NCBI RefSeq assembly: GCF_001613935.1
Contig: NZ_LQCI01000045.1
Span: forward strand, 7,554 to 71,553
Direction of reading: 5' to 3'
DNA length: 64,000 nucleotides
From: Amycolatopsis regifaucium
Lineage (GTDB): Bacteria; Actinomycetota; Actinomycetes; Mycobacteriales; Pseudonocardiaceae
The notes under the pieces are model-generated. The model worked only from the letters and a program-made list of their open reading frames with translations. It had not been told where the DNA came from and did not search any database. Below, piece by piece: positions 50,612 to 59,204 of the stretch. A program made the translations under genes and the position numbers. Numbering within the stretch: position 1 is the stretch's first letter; every line of letters begins with the position of its first letter.

Positions 50612-52249
50612 GTGGACGCCGTGACCCAGACCCCCGCCCCGAAGAACGAGCCGGTGCTGAACTACGCACCGGGCAGCGCCGAGCGCGCTGAACTCGAGGG
50701 CGCGCTCAAGTCGCTGGGCGGCGCCGACCCCATCGACATCACCGCGACGATCGGCGGTGAGCAGCGCAAGGGCGGCGGCGAGAAGATCGAGGTCGTCCAG
50801 CCGCACAACCACCAGGCGGTGCTGGGCGTCATCCACAGCGCGACCGCGCAGGACACCCACGACGCGATCGCCGCCGCCAAGGCCGCCGCCCCCGGCTGGC
50901 GCGCGCTCTCCTTCGACGACCGTGCCGCGATCATCCTGCGCGCCGCCGACCTGCTGGCCGGTCCGTGGCGGGCCAAGCTGAACGCCGCCACCATGCTGGG
51001 CCAGTCGAAGACCGCCTTCCAGGCCGAGATCGACTCCGCCTGCGAGCTGATCGACTTCTGGCGCTTCAACGTCGCCTTCGGCCGCCAGATCCTCGCCGAG
51101 CAGCCGACCAGCTCACCCGGGATCTGGAACCGGATGGAGCACCGCCCGCTCGAGGGCTTCGTGTACGCGATCACGCCGTTCAACTTCACCGCGATCTCCG
51201 GCAACCTGCCGACCGCGCCCGCGCTGATGGGCAACGTCGTGCTGTGGAAGCCGTCGCCGACGCAGAGCTACGCCGCGCACATGCTCATGCGGCTGCTCGA
51301 AGAAGCGGGGATGCCGCCGGGCGTCATCAACCTGCTGCCGGGTGACGGCAAGGCCGTCTCCGAGGTCGCCCTGACCCACCGCGACCTGGCCGGGATCCAC
51401 TTCACCGGGTCCACCGCGACCTTCCAGCACCTGTGGGGCACCGTCGGCGCCAACATCGGCGGCTACCGGACCTACCCGCGCCTGGTCGGCGAGACCGGCG
51501 GCAAGGACTTCGTGCTCGCGCACGCCTCGGCCGACGTCGACATCCTGCGCACCGCCCTGATCCGCGGCGCCTTCGAGTACCAGGGCCAGAAGTGCTCTGC
51601 CGCCTCGCGCGCCTACATCCCGCGCTCGGTCTGGAGGCGCCTGAAGGACGACCTGGTCTCCGAGACCGAGGCCATCACCTACGGCGACGTCACCGACCTG
51701 AGCAACTTCGGCGGCGCCGTGATCGACCGCCGCGCCTTCGACAAGCACGCCGCCGTGCTGGCCAGTGCCGCGGAGGACGCCGAGGTCGACGTCATCGCCG
51801 GTGGCACCGCGGACGACAGTGTCGGCTACTTCGTGCGCCCGACCATCCTCGTCTCGGACAACCCGGAGCACGAGATCTTCCGCACCGAGTACTTCGGCCC
51901 GATCCTCGCGATCCACGTCTACGACGACAACACCGACGACGCGTTCGACAAGGTGCTGAAGCTGGTCGACGAGACCGCCGCTTACGCGCTCACCGGCGCT
52001 GTCATCGCCAACGACCGCACGGCCGTCGCGAAGGCGTCCGAGGCGCTGCGCTTCGCCGCCGGCAACTTCTATGTCAACGACAAGCCGACCGGCGCGGTCG
52101 TCGGCCAGCAGCCGTTCGGCGGCGGTCGCGCGTCCGGCACCAACGACAAGGCCGGTTCGGTGTTCAACCTGCTCCGCTGGACGAGCCCGCGCTCGATCAA
52201 GGAGACGTTCGTTCCCCCGACCGGCGTCCGTTACCCCCACCAGGGCTGA
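50612..52249 (+). CDS. pruA: L-glutamate gamma-semialdehyde dehydrogenase (P5C dehydrogenase)
   Basis: This 545-aa enzyme oxidises pyrroline-5-carboxylate/glutamate semialdehyde to glutamate with NAD. The glutamate base is in VGETGGKDFVLAH (about residue 295), and the nucleophile is in YQGQKCSAASRAY (about 328). The C-terminal GQQPFGGGRASGTNDKAGS is typical. The GTG start has AGGAG eight bases upstream. It is the first gene of the pruA-putB operon. Confidence 0.95.
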   Translation: MDAVTQTPAPKNEPVLNYAPGSAERAELEGALKSLGGADPIDITATIGGEQRKGGGEKIEVVQPHNHQAVLGVIHSATAQDTHDAIAAAKAAAPGWRALSFDDRAAIILRAADLLAGPWRAKLNAATMLGQSKTAFQAEIDSACELIDFWRFNVAFGRQILAEQPTSSPGIWNRMEHRPLEGFVYAITPFNFTAISGNLPTAPALMGNVVLWKPSPTQSYAAHMLMRLLEEAGMPPGVINLLPGDGKAVSEVALTHRDLAGIHFTGSTATFQHLWGTVGANIGGYRTYPRLVGETGGKDFVLAHASADVDILRTALIRGAFEYQGQKCSAASRAYIPRSVWRRLKDDLVSETEAITYGDVTDLSNFGGAVIDRRAFDKHAAVLASAAEDAEVDVIAGGTADDSVGYFVRPTILVSDNPEHEIFRTEYFGPILAIHVYDDNTDDAFDKVLKLVDETAAYALTGAVIANDRTAVAKASEALRFAAGNFYVNDKPTGAVVGQQPFGGGRASGTNDKAGSVFNLLRWTSPRSIKETFVPPTGVRYPHQG

Positions 52250-52267
52250 GATCTCCAGGAGTCCGTG

Positions 52268-53197
52268 ATGTTGCGTGCCCCGCTGCTCGCCGCCGCCCGA
52301 TCCCGGCGGATGCGGAAGCTGGTCGAGGTCGTCCCCGCCACCCGATCGGTGGTGAGCCGGTTCGTCGCCGGTGCCGGGACGTCCGACGCCGCCCGGGTGG
52401 TTCGCGAACTGGCCGATGACGGCCTTCGGGTGACCCTCGACCACCTCGGTGAGGACACCACCGATGCCGAACAGGCCGCGACGACCGTTCGCGCCTACGA
52501 AGAGCTGCTGTCCGCGCTGGCGGCGGACGGCCTCGCGTTCGGCGCCGACGTCTCGGTGAAGCTGTCCGCGGTCGGCCAGTTCCTGCCGTCCGACGGCGAG
52601 AAGGTCGCGCTGGAGAACGCCCGCAAGATCTGCGCGGCGGCCGAAGCGGTCGGTGCCACGGTCACCCTCGACATGGAGGACCACACCACCACCGACTCGA
52701 CGCTGGGCATCCTGCGGGAGCTGCGCACCGAGTACCCGTGGGTGGGCGCGGTGCTGCAGGCCTACCTGCGGCGGACCGAACAGGACTGCCGCGACCTCGC
52801 CGGGGAAGGCTCCCGCGTCCGGCTGTGCAAGGGCGCGTACGCCGAACCCGAGGAGGTCGCGTTCCAGGACAAGTCCGAAGTGGACAAGTCCTACGTGCGC
52901 TGTCTGAAGATCCTCATGCGGGGCAAGGGTTATCCGATGGTCGCCTCCCACGACCCGCGGATGATCGCGATCGCCGAGAAGCTCGCCATGGACGCGGGCC
53001 GCCAGGCGGACGACCACGAATTCCAGATGCTGTACGGGATCCGTCCCGACGAGCAGCGCCGGATCGCGGGCGACGGGAAGACGATGCGCGTCTACGTGCC
53101 CTACGGCGACGAATGGTACGGCTATTTCATGCGCAGGCTGGCGGAACGCCCGGCGAACCTGGCGTTCTTCCTGCGCGGACTCGCCACCCGGGGCTGA
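52268..53197 (+). CDS. putB: Proline dehydrogenase
   Basis: This 309-aa monofunctional FAD enzyme oxidises proline to P5C. Signatures include SVKLSAVGQFLP, TLDMEDHTTTDSTL, RLCKGAYAEPEEVAF and YVPYGDEWYGYFMRRLAERP, which closes the active site. The ATG at 52268 lies seven bases after CAGGAG. It follows pruA by 18 bases, so P5C can pass between the two enzymes. Confidence 0.95.
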   Translation: MLRAPLLAAARSRRMRKLVEVVPATRSVVSRFVAGAGTSDAARVVRELADDGLRVTLDHLGEDTTDAEQAATTVRAYEELLSALAADGLAFGADVSVKLSAVGQFLPSDGEKVALENARKICAAAEAVGATVTLDMEDHTTTDSTLGILRELRTEYPWVGAVLQAYLRRTEQDCRDLAGEGSRVRLCKGAYAEPEEVAFQDKSEVDKSYVRCLKILMRGKGYPMVASHDPRMIAIAEKLAMDAGRQADDHEFQMLYGIRPDEQRRIAGDGKTMRVYVPYGDEWYGYFMRRLAERPANLAFFLRGLATRG

Positions 53198-53232
53198 CCC
53201 GGCCCCCGGTGGCGCTGGTCCGCTGTAAGACA

Positions 53233-53273
53233 AAGGGCCCCTTCCCGGCGAAACCCGCCGGGAAGGGGCCCTT
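53233..53273. terminator. Bidirectional hairpin terminator AAGGGCCCCTTCCC
   Basis: Perfect 18-base arms with a 5-base loop lie between the converging putB and thioredoxin genes, 36 bases after the putB stop. The arm begins with AAGGGCCCCTT, which is itself a palindrome, the feature shared by the whole hairpin family here. Confidence 0.85.
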
Positions 53274-53284
53274 CTCCATGCTCG

Positions 53285-53641
53285 TCAGGCTTCCTGGGCC
53301 TCTTCCTTGAGCTTGTCCATGTCGATGTCGCGTGCCTGCTGGATCAGGTCTTCGAGCGTCTTCTCCGGCAGCGCGCCGGGCTGCGAGTAGATGACCGTCT
53401 TGTCGCGGATCACCGCGAGGGTGGGGATCGAGCGCACGTCGAAGGCGGCGGCCAGCTGCTGCTCGGCTTCGGTGTCGACGCTGGCGAAAACGATGTCGTC
53501 GTGGTTGCCCGACACCTTCTCGTAGGTCGGTGCGAACTGGCGGCACGGCATGCACCAGCCCGCCCAGAAGTCGATGATCACGAAGTCGTTCTCGGACACG
53601 ACCTGATCGAAGTTGGCGGCGGTCAGCTCCACTGTGCTCAT
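53285..53641 (-). CDS. Thioredoxin
   Basis: This 118-aa thioredoxin-fold protein has the redox motif WCMPC (Cys30, Cys33) in IIDFWAGWCMPCRQFAPTYE and the cis-proline in VRSIPTLAVI (about residue 75). The Met-Pro spacer differs from the usual Gly-Pro. The ATG at 53641 fits the family start, although its ribosome-binding site is poor and an upstream start at 53671 is open. The C-terminal 20 residues are acidic. It is transcribed alone. Confidence 0.88.
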   Translation of the reverse strand: MSTVELTAANFDQVVSENDFVIIDFWAGWCMPCRQFAPTYEKVSGNHDDIVFASVDTEAEQQLAAAFDVRSIPTLAVIRDKTVIYSQPGALPEKTLEDLIQQARDIDMDKLKEEAQEA

Positions 53642-53730
53642 GCCGGGCGTAACGAAACAGGCGTGGCGCACATTCCCGTGATTGCGCGTAGCGTCTCGGA
53701 TGGAGCAACCAGGTTTCGCAGGAGGCGCAG

Positions 53731-53973
53731 ATGGCCGACGGTGACATCCTCAGCCGGATCGACGAGCTGGTCAGCGAGGAGCACGAACTCCGTTCACGGG
53801 CGATCGGAACCGGGCTGAGCTCGGATGACCGGGCCCGGCTGGCGGGCGTAGAGCAGCAGCTGGACCAGTGCTGGGACCTGCTGCGGCAGCGGCGGGCGCG
53901 CGTCGAGTTCGACGAAGACCCGGAGCAGGCCGCGGCGCGGCCGATCTCCGAGGTGGAGTCCTACCGGCAGTAG
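53731..53973 (+). CDS. DUF2630 family protein
   Basis: This 80-aa protein matches DUF2630: ILSRIDELVSEEHELRSRAI, then RARLAGVEQQLDQCWDLLRQ and RRARVEFDEDP. It is a short helical, highly charged protein found across actinobacteria, probably a coiled coil. GGAGG precedes the ATG. Its promoter shares the 90-bp gap with the divergent thioredoxin gene. Confidence 0.85.
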   Translation: MADGDILSRIDELVSEEHELRSRAIGTGLSSDDRARLAGVEQQLDQCWDLLRQRRARVEFDEDPEQAAARPISEVESYRQ

Positions 53974-54001
53974 TGGTTCAGCGCCGGGCTGCCCTCTCGT
54001 G

Positions 54002-54060
54002 CGCGCCATGAAAGGTCCTTTCCTTGCAAATTTTGCAAGGAAAGGACCTTTCATGGCGCG
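54002..54060. terminator. Perfect 29-bp palindrome, TGAAAGGTCCTTTCC type
   Basis: Two exact 29-base arms (54002-54030 and 54032-54060) with one central base form the longest perfect palindrome in the window. The arm carries the small palindrome AAAGGTCCTTT. It lies after the DUF2630 stop and before the opposing hydrolase gene's end. Confidence 0.88.
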
Positions 54061-54093
54061 TGTGGGGAGTGGGCCAGGCCGCCGCTTCGGGCG

Positions 54094-54152
54094 CGTGAGA
54101 TGAAGGGGCCTTTCCTTGCGAAAGTTGCGATGAAAGCGTCCTTCATCTCACG
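54094..54152. repeat. Second hairpin of the same family
   Basis: Arms CGTGAGATGAAGGGGCCTTT and ...GCGTCCTTCATCTCACG are complementary with a few mismatches. It follows the 54002-54060 palindrome by 33 bases, so the convergent junction carries two family members in tandem. Confidence 0.8.
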
Positions 54153-54183
54153 GCGGCCAGGACTGGATGGCGCGCGAGGAGGG

Positions 54184-55770
54184 TCAGGCCGGGCAGAGTG
54201 TGCCGTCGACCGGGATCTTCCCGTCGATCAGGAAGGCGCGTGTCGCGTCGGTGACGCAGGGGGACAGCGGCAGTGCCCCGTGTCCGGCGCCCTGCCAGGT
54301 GATGGTCACCGCGCTCGGCATCTGGTCGGCGGCCCGGCCGGTGCCCTGCTCCGGGGTGACCGGGTCGGTCGCGGTGCCCGCGACGAGGATCGGCGGAGCG
54401 CCGGGCGCACCGGCGGGCGGGAGCGGTTCGCGGCGGACGGGCCACGGGCTGCACCACGCCAGCTGTCGCGCGGCGAAGACGCCGAACTGGGGGTACTTGT
54501 CGCGCAGGGTCGTGGTCACCCGGGTGAGTTCTTCGGCCGAGAGCCGGGTCGCGCTGTCGTTGCACTTGGTCGCGAGCGTGCCGTCCAGCCGGGTCGGCCG
54601 GGCGCGGGAGTCCTTCAGCACCGGCTCGGCGAACGCGGCCAGCGGGGTGACGTCGCCGGTCTGCGCGGTCTTGAGCGCCTCGGCGAGCTCCACCCAGCGC
54701 GAGCGCTGGGCGAGCCCGGCATGGACGGCGTATATCGCGATCCCGGACGTGACCTCCACGCCGTCGGTGGTCGTCGCGGGAGCGCCGCGGAGCCGGTCCG
54801 CGACGGCGGTCACGGCCGCGCGGGCGTCGCCGATCGGGCAGCCCCTGGCGATGCAGTCGGCACCGAAGGCGTCGAGGGTGGCCTGGGCGCTCGCGGCGAC
54901 GGACTCCTGGACGGCGGCCGCGTCGGCGGCCGGGTCGGGCAGCCCGTCGAGCATGACCCGGCCGACCTGCGCCGGGAACCGCACGGCGTACTCGGCGAGG
55001 ACCTTCGACCCGTCACCGCGCCCCAGCGCGTGCAGTTTGTCCATCCCCAGCTGTTCCCGCAGTTCTTCGAGGTCGCCGGCCGCCCGCCAGCTGTCCATCG
55101 CGACCTGCGAGTCGTCCAGTTCGATCGCGCACTGCTGACCGGCCTTGCGCGCCGCGTCGACCACCGGTTCGAGGTCACCGGCGGCCGGATCGGCGCCGAG
55201 GAGCTCGGCGCGGATCTCTCCCGGGATGCACTGCACGGGCATGGACGCGCCCGTCCCGCGCCGGTCGACGCCGATCAGGGAGAACTTCCGCAGATACTCG
55301 GGCGGCAGCGCCGCGGCGAGCCGCGCGGCGTAGAGCGACCCCGGCTCCCCGTCGACGTCGTTGACCACGACCAGCGGGATGGGCCCGTCCCCGGTCTTGA
55401 CCACCGACAGCCGCGAGAGCCCGCGCCCGGGCAGGTCCGGCGCGTCGAGCGTGGTGGGCACCCTGGCGCAGGAAAACTTCAGCGTGTCCGGCACGGACGG
55501 CAGGCCCAGCCGCTGCCGGGTCGCCTCGTCGCAGCCGTCCCATTTGATCGACGGCGACCGCGGCTCGGTCAGCGGTGGCAGCGGCACCTGCTGCGGCGCC
55601 GTCGAGGAGCCGGGCGTGGTCTTGCCGTCGTTGTCGATCACCGCCGGGCGCACCGACGGCCCGGCCGTGCAGCCCGCGAGCACGGCCGCGACGGCCGTCA
55701 TGAGGATCAGCCGTGGCCTGCGGCGGACGGTGCTGGCGGGGCGCACGGGCTGGTCCTCACTTTCGGGCAT
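54184..55770 (-). CDS. Alpha/beta-hydrolase lipoprotein (TAP family) lacking the nucleophile serine
   Basis: This 528-aa exported protein has a lipobox (VLAGC, Cys34) and the layout of secreted tripeptidyl-aminopeptidase-like hydrolases: GVDRRGTGAS near residue 168, a nucleophile elbow region at 249-256, and C-terminal GTATDPVTPEQG (acid) and GAGHGAL (histidine). The elbow reads LGRGDGSK where active homologues have LGxSYGT, so the serine is replaced by glycine. Other triad members remain. It may bind peptides without hydrolysing them. The ATG at 55770 has no clear ribosome-binding sequence. Confidence 0.82.
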   Translation of the reverse strand: MPESEDQPVRPASTVRRRPRLILMTAVAAVLAGCTAGPSVRPAVIDNDGKTTPGSSTAPQQVPLPPLTEPRSPSIKWDGCDEATRQRLGLPSVPDTLKFSCARVPTTLDAPDLPGRGLSRLSVVKTGDGPIPLVVVNDVDGEPGSLYAARLAAALPPEYLRKFSLIGVDRRGTGASMPVQCIPGEIRAELLGADPAAGDLEPVVDAARKAGQQCAIELDDSQVAMDSWRAAGDLEELREQLGMDKLHALGRGDGSKVLAEYAVRFPAQVGRVMLDGLPDPAADAAAVQESVAASAQATLDAFGADCIARGCPIGDARAAVTAVADRLRGAPATTTDGVEVTSGIAIYAVHAGLAQRSRWVELAEALKTAQTGDVTPLAAFAEPVLKDSRARPTRLDGTLATKCNDSATRLSAEELTRVTTTLRDKYPQFGVFAARQLAWCSPWPVRREPLPPAGAPGAPPILVAGTATDPVTPEQGTGRAADQMPSAVTITWQGAGHGALPLSPCVTDATRAFLIDGKIPVDGTLCPA

Positions 55771-55817
55771 GACAAAAGCTCGTAGGTGAGCTTCGCAGGT
55801 GGTGTGTCAGGCGCCGG

Positions 55818-56906
55818 TTAACGGGTCCGCTTGACCTCGCCGCGGAACACCGCGTCCAGGTCGTACCGGGCGACCTCGTCGAGCTGGGCGTAGGTGCAGG
55901 ACTCCGGCTCGCGGTCGGGACGCCAGCGTTTGAACTGCGCGGTGTGGCGGAACCGCGACGGATATCCGCCTTCCGTGTGCTCGTAGCCGACCTCGACCAC
56001 CTTTTCCAGCTTCAGCGGCACCCAGGGGGCTTCTTTGGCCTTCCATCGGGTGATCCCGCCGGGGATCCGCTGCTTCTCCCGGACGTTCTCCCCCAGCCAG
56101 GGGTGATCGGCCCCGTCGGTGATCAGCGGCGCCAGTTCCTCGGCCAGTTCACGCCGCCGGGTGACCGGGAACGACCCGACGACGCCGGGGTGGTGCAGCA
56201 CGCCGTCTTCGTCGTACAGCCCGAGCAGGAACGAGCCGACCATCTCGCCCGGTTCGCCGTCGACGTGCCAGCGCAGTCCCGCCAGCACGCAGTCGGCGGT
56301 GCGCGAATGCTTGTACTTCAGCAGCACGCGTTTGCCGGGGCTGTACGGCTCGTCGAGCGGTTTGCCGATGACGCCGTCGAGGCCCGCGCCCTCGAACAGC
56401 TCGAACCAGTGCCGCGCGACCGCCGGATCCGACGTGGCCGGGGTCAGGTGGATGCCGTCCGAGGCCAGCTTTTCCAGACGTTCCCGCCGCTTCGACGTCG
56501 GTTCGTCCAGATAGGACTCGTCGCCGAGCGCCAGCAGGTCGAACGCGACGAACTCCGCCGGGGTCTCGTCCGCCAGCAGCTTGATCCGGCTTTCGGCGGG
56601 GTGGATCCGGTCGGTGAGCGCGTCGAAGTCCAGCTTCCCGTCCCGGCCGACCACCAGCTCGCCGTCGAGCACGATCCGTTCCGGCAGCGTCGCTTTCAGC
56701 CGCTCGATGACCTCGGGGAAGTACCGGTTGAGCGGCTTCTCCGACCGTGACTGCAAGGTCAGCTCGTCACCGTCGCGGAACACGAGGCAGCGGTAGCCGT
56801 CCCACTTCGGCTCGAACAGCAGACCGCCGGAATCGGGGATGGCTTTCGCCGGTTTGGCGAGCATCGGTTTGAGCGGCGGTGTCAAGGGCAGCGACATGAC
56901 GGCCAT
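55818..56906 (-). CDS. ATP-dependent DNA ligase (LigC/LigD type)
   Basis: This 362-aa ligase has the adenylation lysine in FEPKWDGYRC (Lys34), further nucleotidyltransferase motifs DGELVV and FVAFDLLALGDE, GLDGVIGKP and LLKYKHSRTADCVL. A C-terminal OB-like domain follows from about residue 215. Size and motifs fit the stand-alone ligases that accompany separate LigD polymerases in non-homologous end joining or base-excision repair. The start at 56906 is the longest ATG; 56897 is an alternative. It converges with no gene on the other strand nearby. Confidence 0.88.
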   Translation of the reverse strand: MAVMSLPLTPPLKPMLAKPAKAIPDSGGLLFEPKWDGYRCLVFRDGDELTLQSRSEKPLNRYFPEVIERLKATLPERIVLDGELVVGRDGKLDFDALTDRIHPAESRIKLLADETPAEFVAFDLLALGDESYLDEPTSKRRERLEKLASDGIHLTPATSDPAVARHWFELFEGAGLDGVIGKPLDEPYSPGKRVLLKYKHSRTADCVLAGLRWHVDGEPGEMVGSFLLGLYDEDGVLHHPGVVGSFPVTRRRELAEELAPLITDGADHPWLGENVREKQRIPGGITRWKAKEAPWVPLKLEKVVEVGYEHTEGGYPSRFRHTAQFKRWRPDREPESCTYAQLDEVARYDLDAVFRGEVKRTR

Positions 56907-56925
56907 TCTTGCCGCATCGGCGTGG

Positions 56926-57513
56926 TCAGCGCACCCGTTGCGGTGCTCCCGTGTCGAGTTCGAGCCGGACGGCGGTCGGCAGCACCTCGACCCCGAGCGA
57001 GTCCCGGGCGCGGGCCAGCACGGTGCGGTCGAGGTCCTCCCAGACCCGTTTGAGGTCGGTGCCCTCGGTCAGCCAGAGCGTGATCCGCAGCGCCGGGTCC
57101 TCGCCGTCGCCGACCGCGCGGACCCGGGCCCGCGCGACGCCGTCGACCGTTTCGGCGTCGGAACGGACGGCTTCGGAGATGGCGGAGGAGGTCACCACCA
57201 GGTCGTCGTCGAGTTCGAGGTCGGGACGGCCCTCCGGGCGCAGCGACCGGAAGAACCACCACAGTCCCAGCCACAGCAGAAGCGCCCCGAGCACCAGCGC
57301 GCCGACGCGGGCGGGAAGCGCGTTCTGCGTGAGCCAGTCGAGCGCGATCGGATCGACGAGCGGCCGGTCGGCGCGGTGCGTGCCGAGCCATCCCGCGCCG
57401 ACCACGAGCACCGCGGCGCCGCCCAGCAGCGCGAGAAGTCCGATGAGGACGGTCAGGGTGCGTTCCGTGCCGGTGGACCGGCCGAGTGCCCTGGCGGAGA
57501 CCGAACGGCTCAT
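56926..57513 (-). CDS. amaP: AmaP-type alkaline shock response membrane anchor
   Basis: This 195-aa protein has two N-terminal helices (about 20-44 and 68-88) and a cytoplasmic Asp23-like domain (DDLVVTSSAISEAVRSDAET...). In Staphylococcus, AmaP anchors Asp23 to the membrane. The gene overlaps DUF6286 by four bases (ATGA) and is the last of an eight-gene operon encoding Asp23 proteins and a sigma factor, so a membrane scaffold role is likely. Confidence 0.78.
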   Translation of the reverse strand: MSRSVSARALGRSTGTERTLTVLIGLLALLGGAAVLVVGAGWLGTHRADRPLVDPIALDWLTQNALPARVGALVLGALLLWLGLWWFFRSLRPEGRPDLELDDDLVVTSSAISEAVRSDAETVDGVARARVRAVGDGEDPALRITLWLTEGTDLKRVWEDLDRTVLARARDSLGVEVLPTAVRLELDTGAPQRVR

Positions 57514-58046
57514 CGGCGGTCCTTCGGGGAGTCGACGACGACGGACACCTTCGGCCGTCGCACCAGTGGTATTTCGTCGAGCAGACCGGAAACCGTTTCC
57601 AGCAGCCGCGGCCGCAGCTCGCCTTCGGTCTCCAGCCTGCTGGTCGCGCGGACGCGGATCTTCTTGGCGGTGGCGATGACCTTGGCACCGGCGACGTTGT
57701 CCTGCGCGCGCACGGTCACCCCCACCAGCCTCGCCAGTGAACGCGGCGAGGTGATCACGCTGACCTCGTTCGCCGGATCGGTCAGCCGGACGGCGCGCCG
57801 CCCGGCCGAAGCCGCCGCGATGATCAGCAGGAGCCCCACCACGGCGACGATGATCGCGGTGAGCCGCACCGGGGAACCGCTCCAGGACAGTTCCGCGAGC
57901 CGGTCGCGCCAGTGGTCCCACGGCACGAACAGCGGCCCCCGCCCCGGCCGCCACCAGCCCCAGCCGACCTCCAACGCCAGCAGGACCCCGGCGGCGGCCA
58001 GCGCCAGCCCGATCAGGGCGGACAGCAGGCGGACGAACAAACGCAT
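57510..58046 (-). CDS. DUF6286 membrane protein
   Basis: This 178-aa protein has two helices (residues 8-27 and 63-80) and a soluble C-terminal part (RRPKVSVVVDSPKDRR at the end). It has the DUF6286 layout, a family found next to Asp23/AmaP genes in actinobacteria. It probably sits in the same membrane complex. The gene overlaps amaP by four bases. Confidence 0.78.
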   Translation of the reverse strand: MRLFVRLLSALIGLALAAAGVLLALEVGWGWWRPGRGPLFVPWDHWRDRLAELSWSGSPVRLTAIIVAVVGLLLIIAAASAGRRAVRLTDPANEVSVITSPRSLARLVGVTVRAQDNVAGAKVIATAKKIRVRATSRLETEGELRPRLLETVSGLLDEIPLVRRPKVSVVVDSPKDRR

Positions 58047-58059
58047 GCCTTGGCTCCTT

Positions 58060-58416
58060 CTAGCGGACGCGGGGCGCGATGTCGGGCAGGAGCGCGGAGA
58101 CCGTCACGGAGATGTCGCGGACCCGGTACGAGGTGATCCGCTCGACCTCCTCGGAGACCCGGGCGCGCAGATCGCCGACGATGCGCCGCACCGGCGCCGG
58201 GTAGTTCAGCGCCACGTCGAGGACGAGATCGACGTCGTTGCCCTCACCGCCGACCTTCGCGCTCGCGCCGTGCGTGCCCAGCCCGAGTCCGGCGATCCGC
58301 CGTTCCGCCCGCGTGGTCCCGTCGACCTGGTCCGCGGCGTGCTGCGCGATCTTGCGGACCACGGCGGGGGCGATGGTGAGGGTGCCGCGATCCTCGGGGT
58401 CGGGCGGGACGGTCAT
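58060..58416 (-). CDS. Asp23/Gls24 envelope stress protein
   Basis: This 118-aa protein is an Asp23-type domain: LTIAPAVVRKIAQHAADQVD, then VDLVLDVALNYPAPVRRIVG and RVRDISVTVSALLPD. These small proteins coat the inner membrane and are induced by envelope or alkaline stress in Gram-positives. The ATG overlaps the stop of a 58-aa membrane protein. Fourteen bases separate its end from DUF6286. Confidence 0.85.
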   Translation of the reverse strand: MTVPPDPEDRGTLTIAPAVVRKIAQHAADQVDGTTRAERRIAGLGLGTHGASAKVGGEGNDVDLVLDVALNYPAPVRRIVGDLRARVSEEVERITSYRVRDISVTVSALLPDIAPRVR

Positions 58417-58589
58417 TTGTCGCGGCCCCGGCCGAACAGATCGCCGAGGTCGAGTTCGCCGTCGAGGACCCGGCCGAGGACGAGACCGATGACGCCGACG
58501 GCCAAGGTCACCAGGAACGCGGTGAAGCCCTGTGTCGCGGCGAGGCCGAGGATGAGCCCGGCGAGCAGGCCGGTCTGGGTGCCGGTCAT
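58413..58589 (-). CDS. Small membrane protein (58 aa) of the Asp23 operon
   Basis: This 58-aa protein is MTGTQTGLLAGLILGLAATQ, then a helix (GFTAFLVTLAVGVIGLVLGR) and a hydrophilic end (DLGDLFGRGRDK). It is short of the usual gene-finding limit but is tightly coupled: TGATG with the upstream Asp23 gene and ATGA with the next. Its position and small size suggest an anchor or accessory subunit, similar to the small membrane proteins seen between Asp23 genes in other actinobacteria. Confidence 0.8.
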   Translation of the reverse strand: MTGTQTGLLAGLILGLAATQGFTAFLVTLAVGVIGLVLGRVLDGELDLGDLFGRGRDK

Positions 58590-59050
58590 CATTCGACCCG
58601 CGAGGTCTCGGTCTCGCCGCCGTTCTCGTCGGGCAGGTGGATGTCGTTGACCGCGATGTTGACCTCGATGACCTCGAGGCCGGTGATCTGCTCGACCTGC
58701 CCGATCACGTTGCGGCGCACCGCACGCGCGACGTCCACGATGCGTGCGCCGTACTCGACGACGACGTCGAGGTCGATCGCCGCCTGCTTCTCGCCGACCT
58801 CGACCGTGACACCGGAGGTGGTGACCGTGCCGGAGCCGGGGATGCGCTCGCGGATCGCGCCGAAGGCCCGCGAAACACCGCCGCCCAGCGCGTGGATCCC
58901 GGTCACCTCACGGGTGGCGAGTCCGGCCACCTTCTGCACCACCACCGACGAGATGGTGGTCTTGCCGGCGGCTCCTTCCTCGTTGAGGGTCGATCCCGCC
59001 CCGACACCCGCCAACGCGGTCCCGGGCTTGCTCGCGCTCGGCTGCGCCAT
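58589..59050 (-). CDS. Asp23/Gls24 envelope stress protein
   Basis: This 153-aa protein has the canonical Asp23 core: GKTTISSVVVQKVAGLATRE, AAIDLDVVVEYGARIVDVAR and RRNVIGQVEQITGLEVIEVN. A 30-residue low-complexity leader precedes it. AAGGAG lies nine bases before the ATG at 59050. It shares one base with the next gene (TGATG). It is the clearest family member in the operon. Confidence 0.9.
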   Translation of the reverse strand: MAQPSASKPGTALAGVGAGSTLNEEGAAGKTTISSVVVQKVAGLATREVTGIHALGGGVSRAFGAIRERIPGSGTVTTSGVTVEVGEKQAAIDLDVVVEYGARIVDVARAVRRNVIGQVEQITGLEVIEVNIAVNDIHLPDENGGETETSRVE

Positions 59051-59204
59051 GAAGTTCGCTCCTTCTCGCACCTGCGCCCCGCGGCCTGCGCGCGCGGCGT
59101 TCCCTACGCTCTCACCGACCAGGACACGCGCGCATGCCGAGTCGTCCCGCGGTGTCACCCAAATGGGGTAATCCGAACCGGGGTTCGTCCGTCCGCGCGT
59201 GAGC

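Noticed and set aside
53233-54152. CRISPR-like array
   Set aside because: The repeats are hairpins with different arms and no regular spacers; no cas genes are present.
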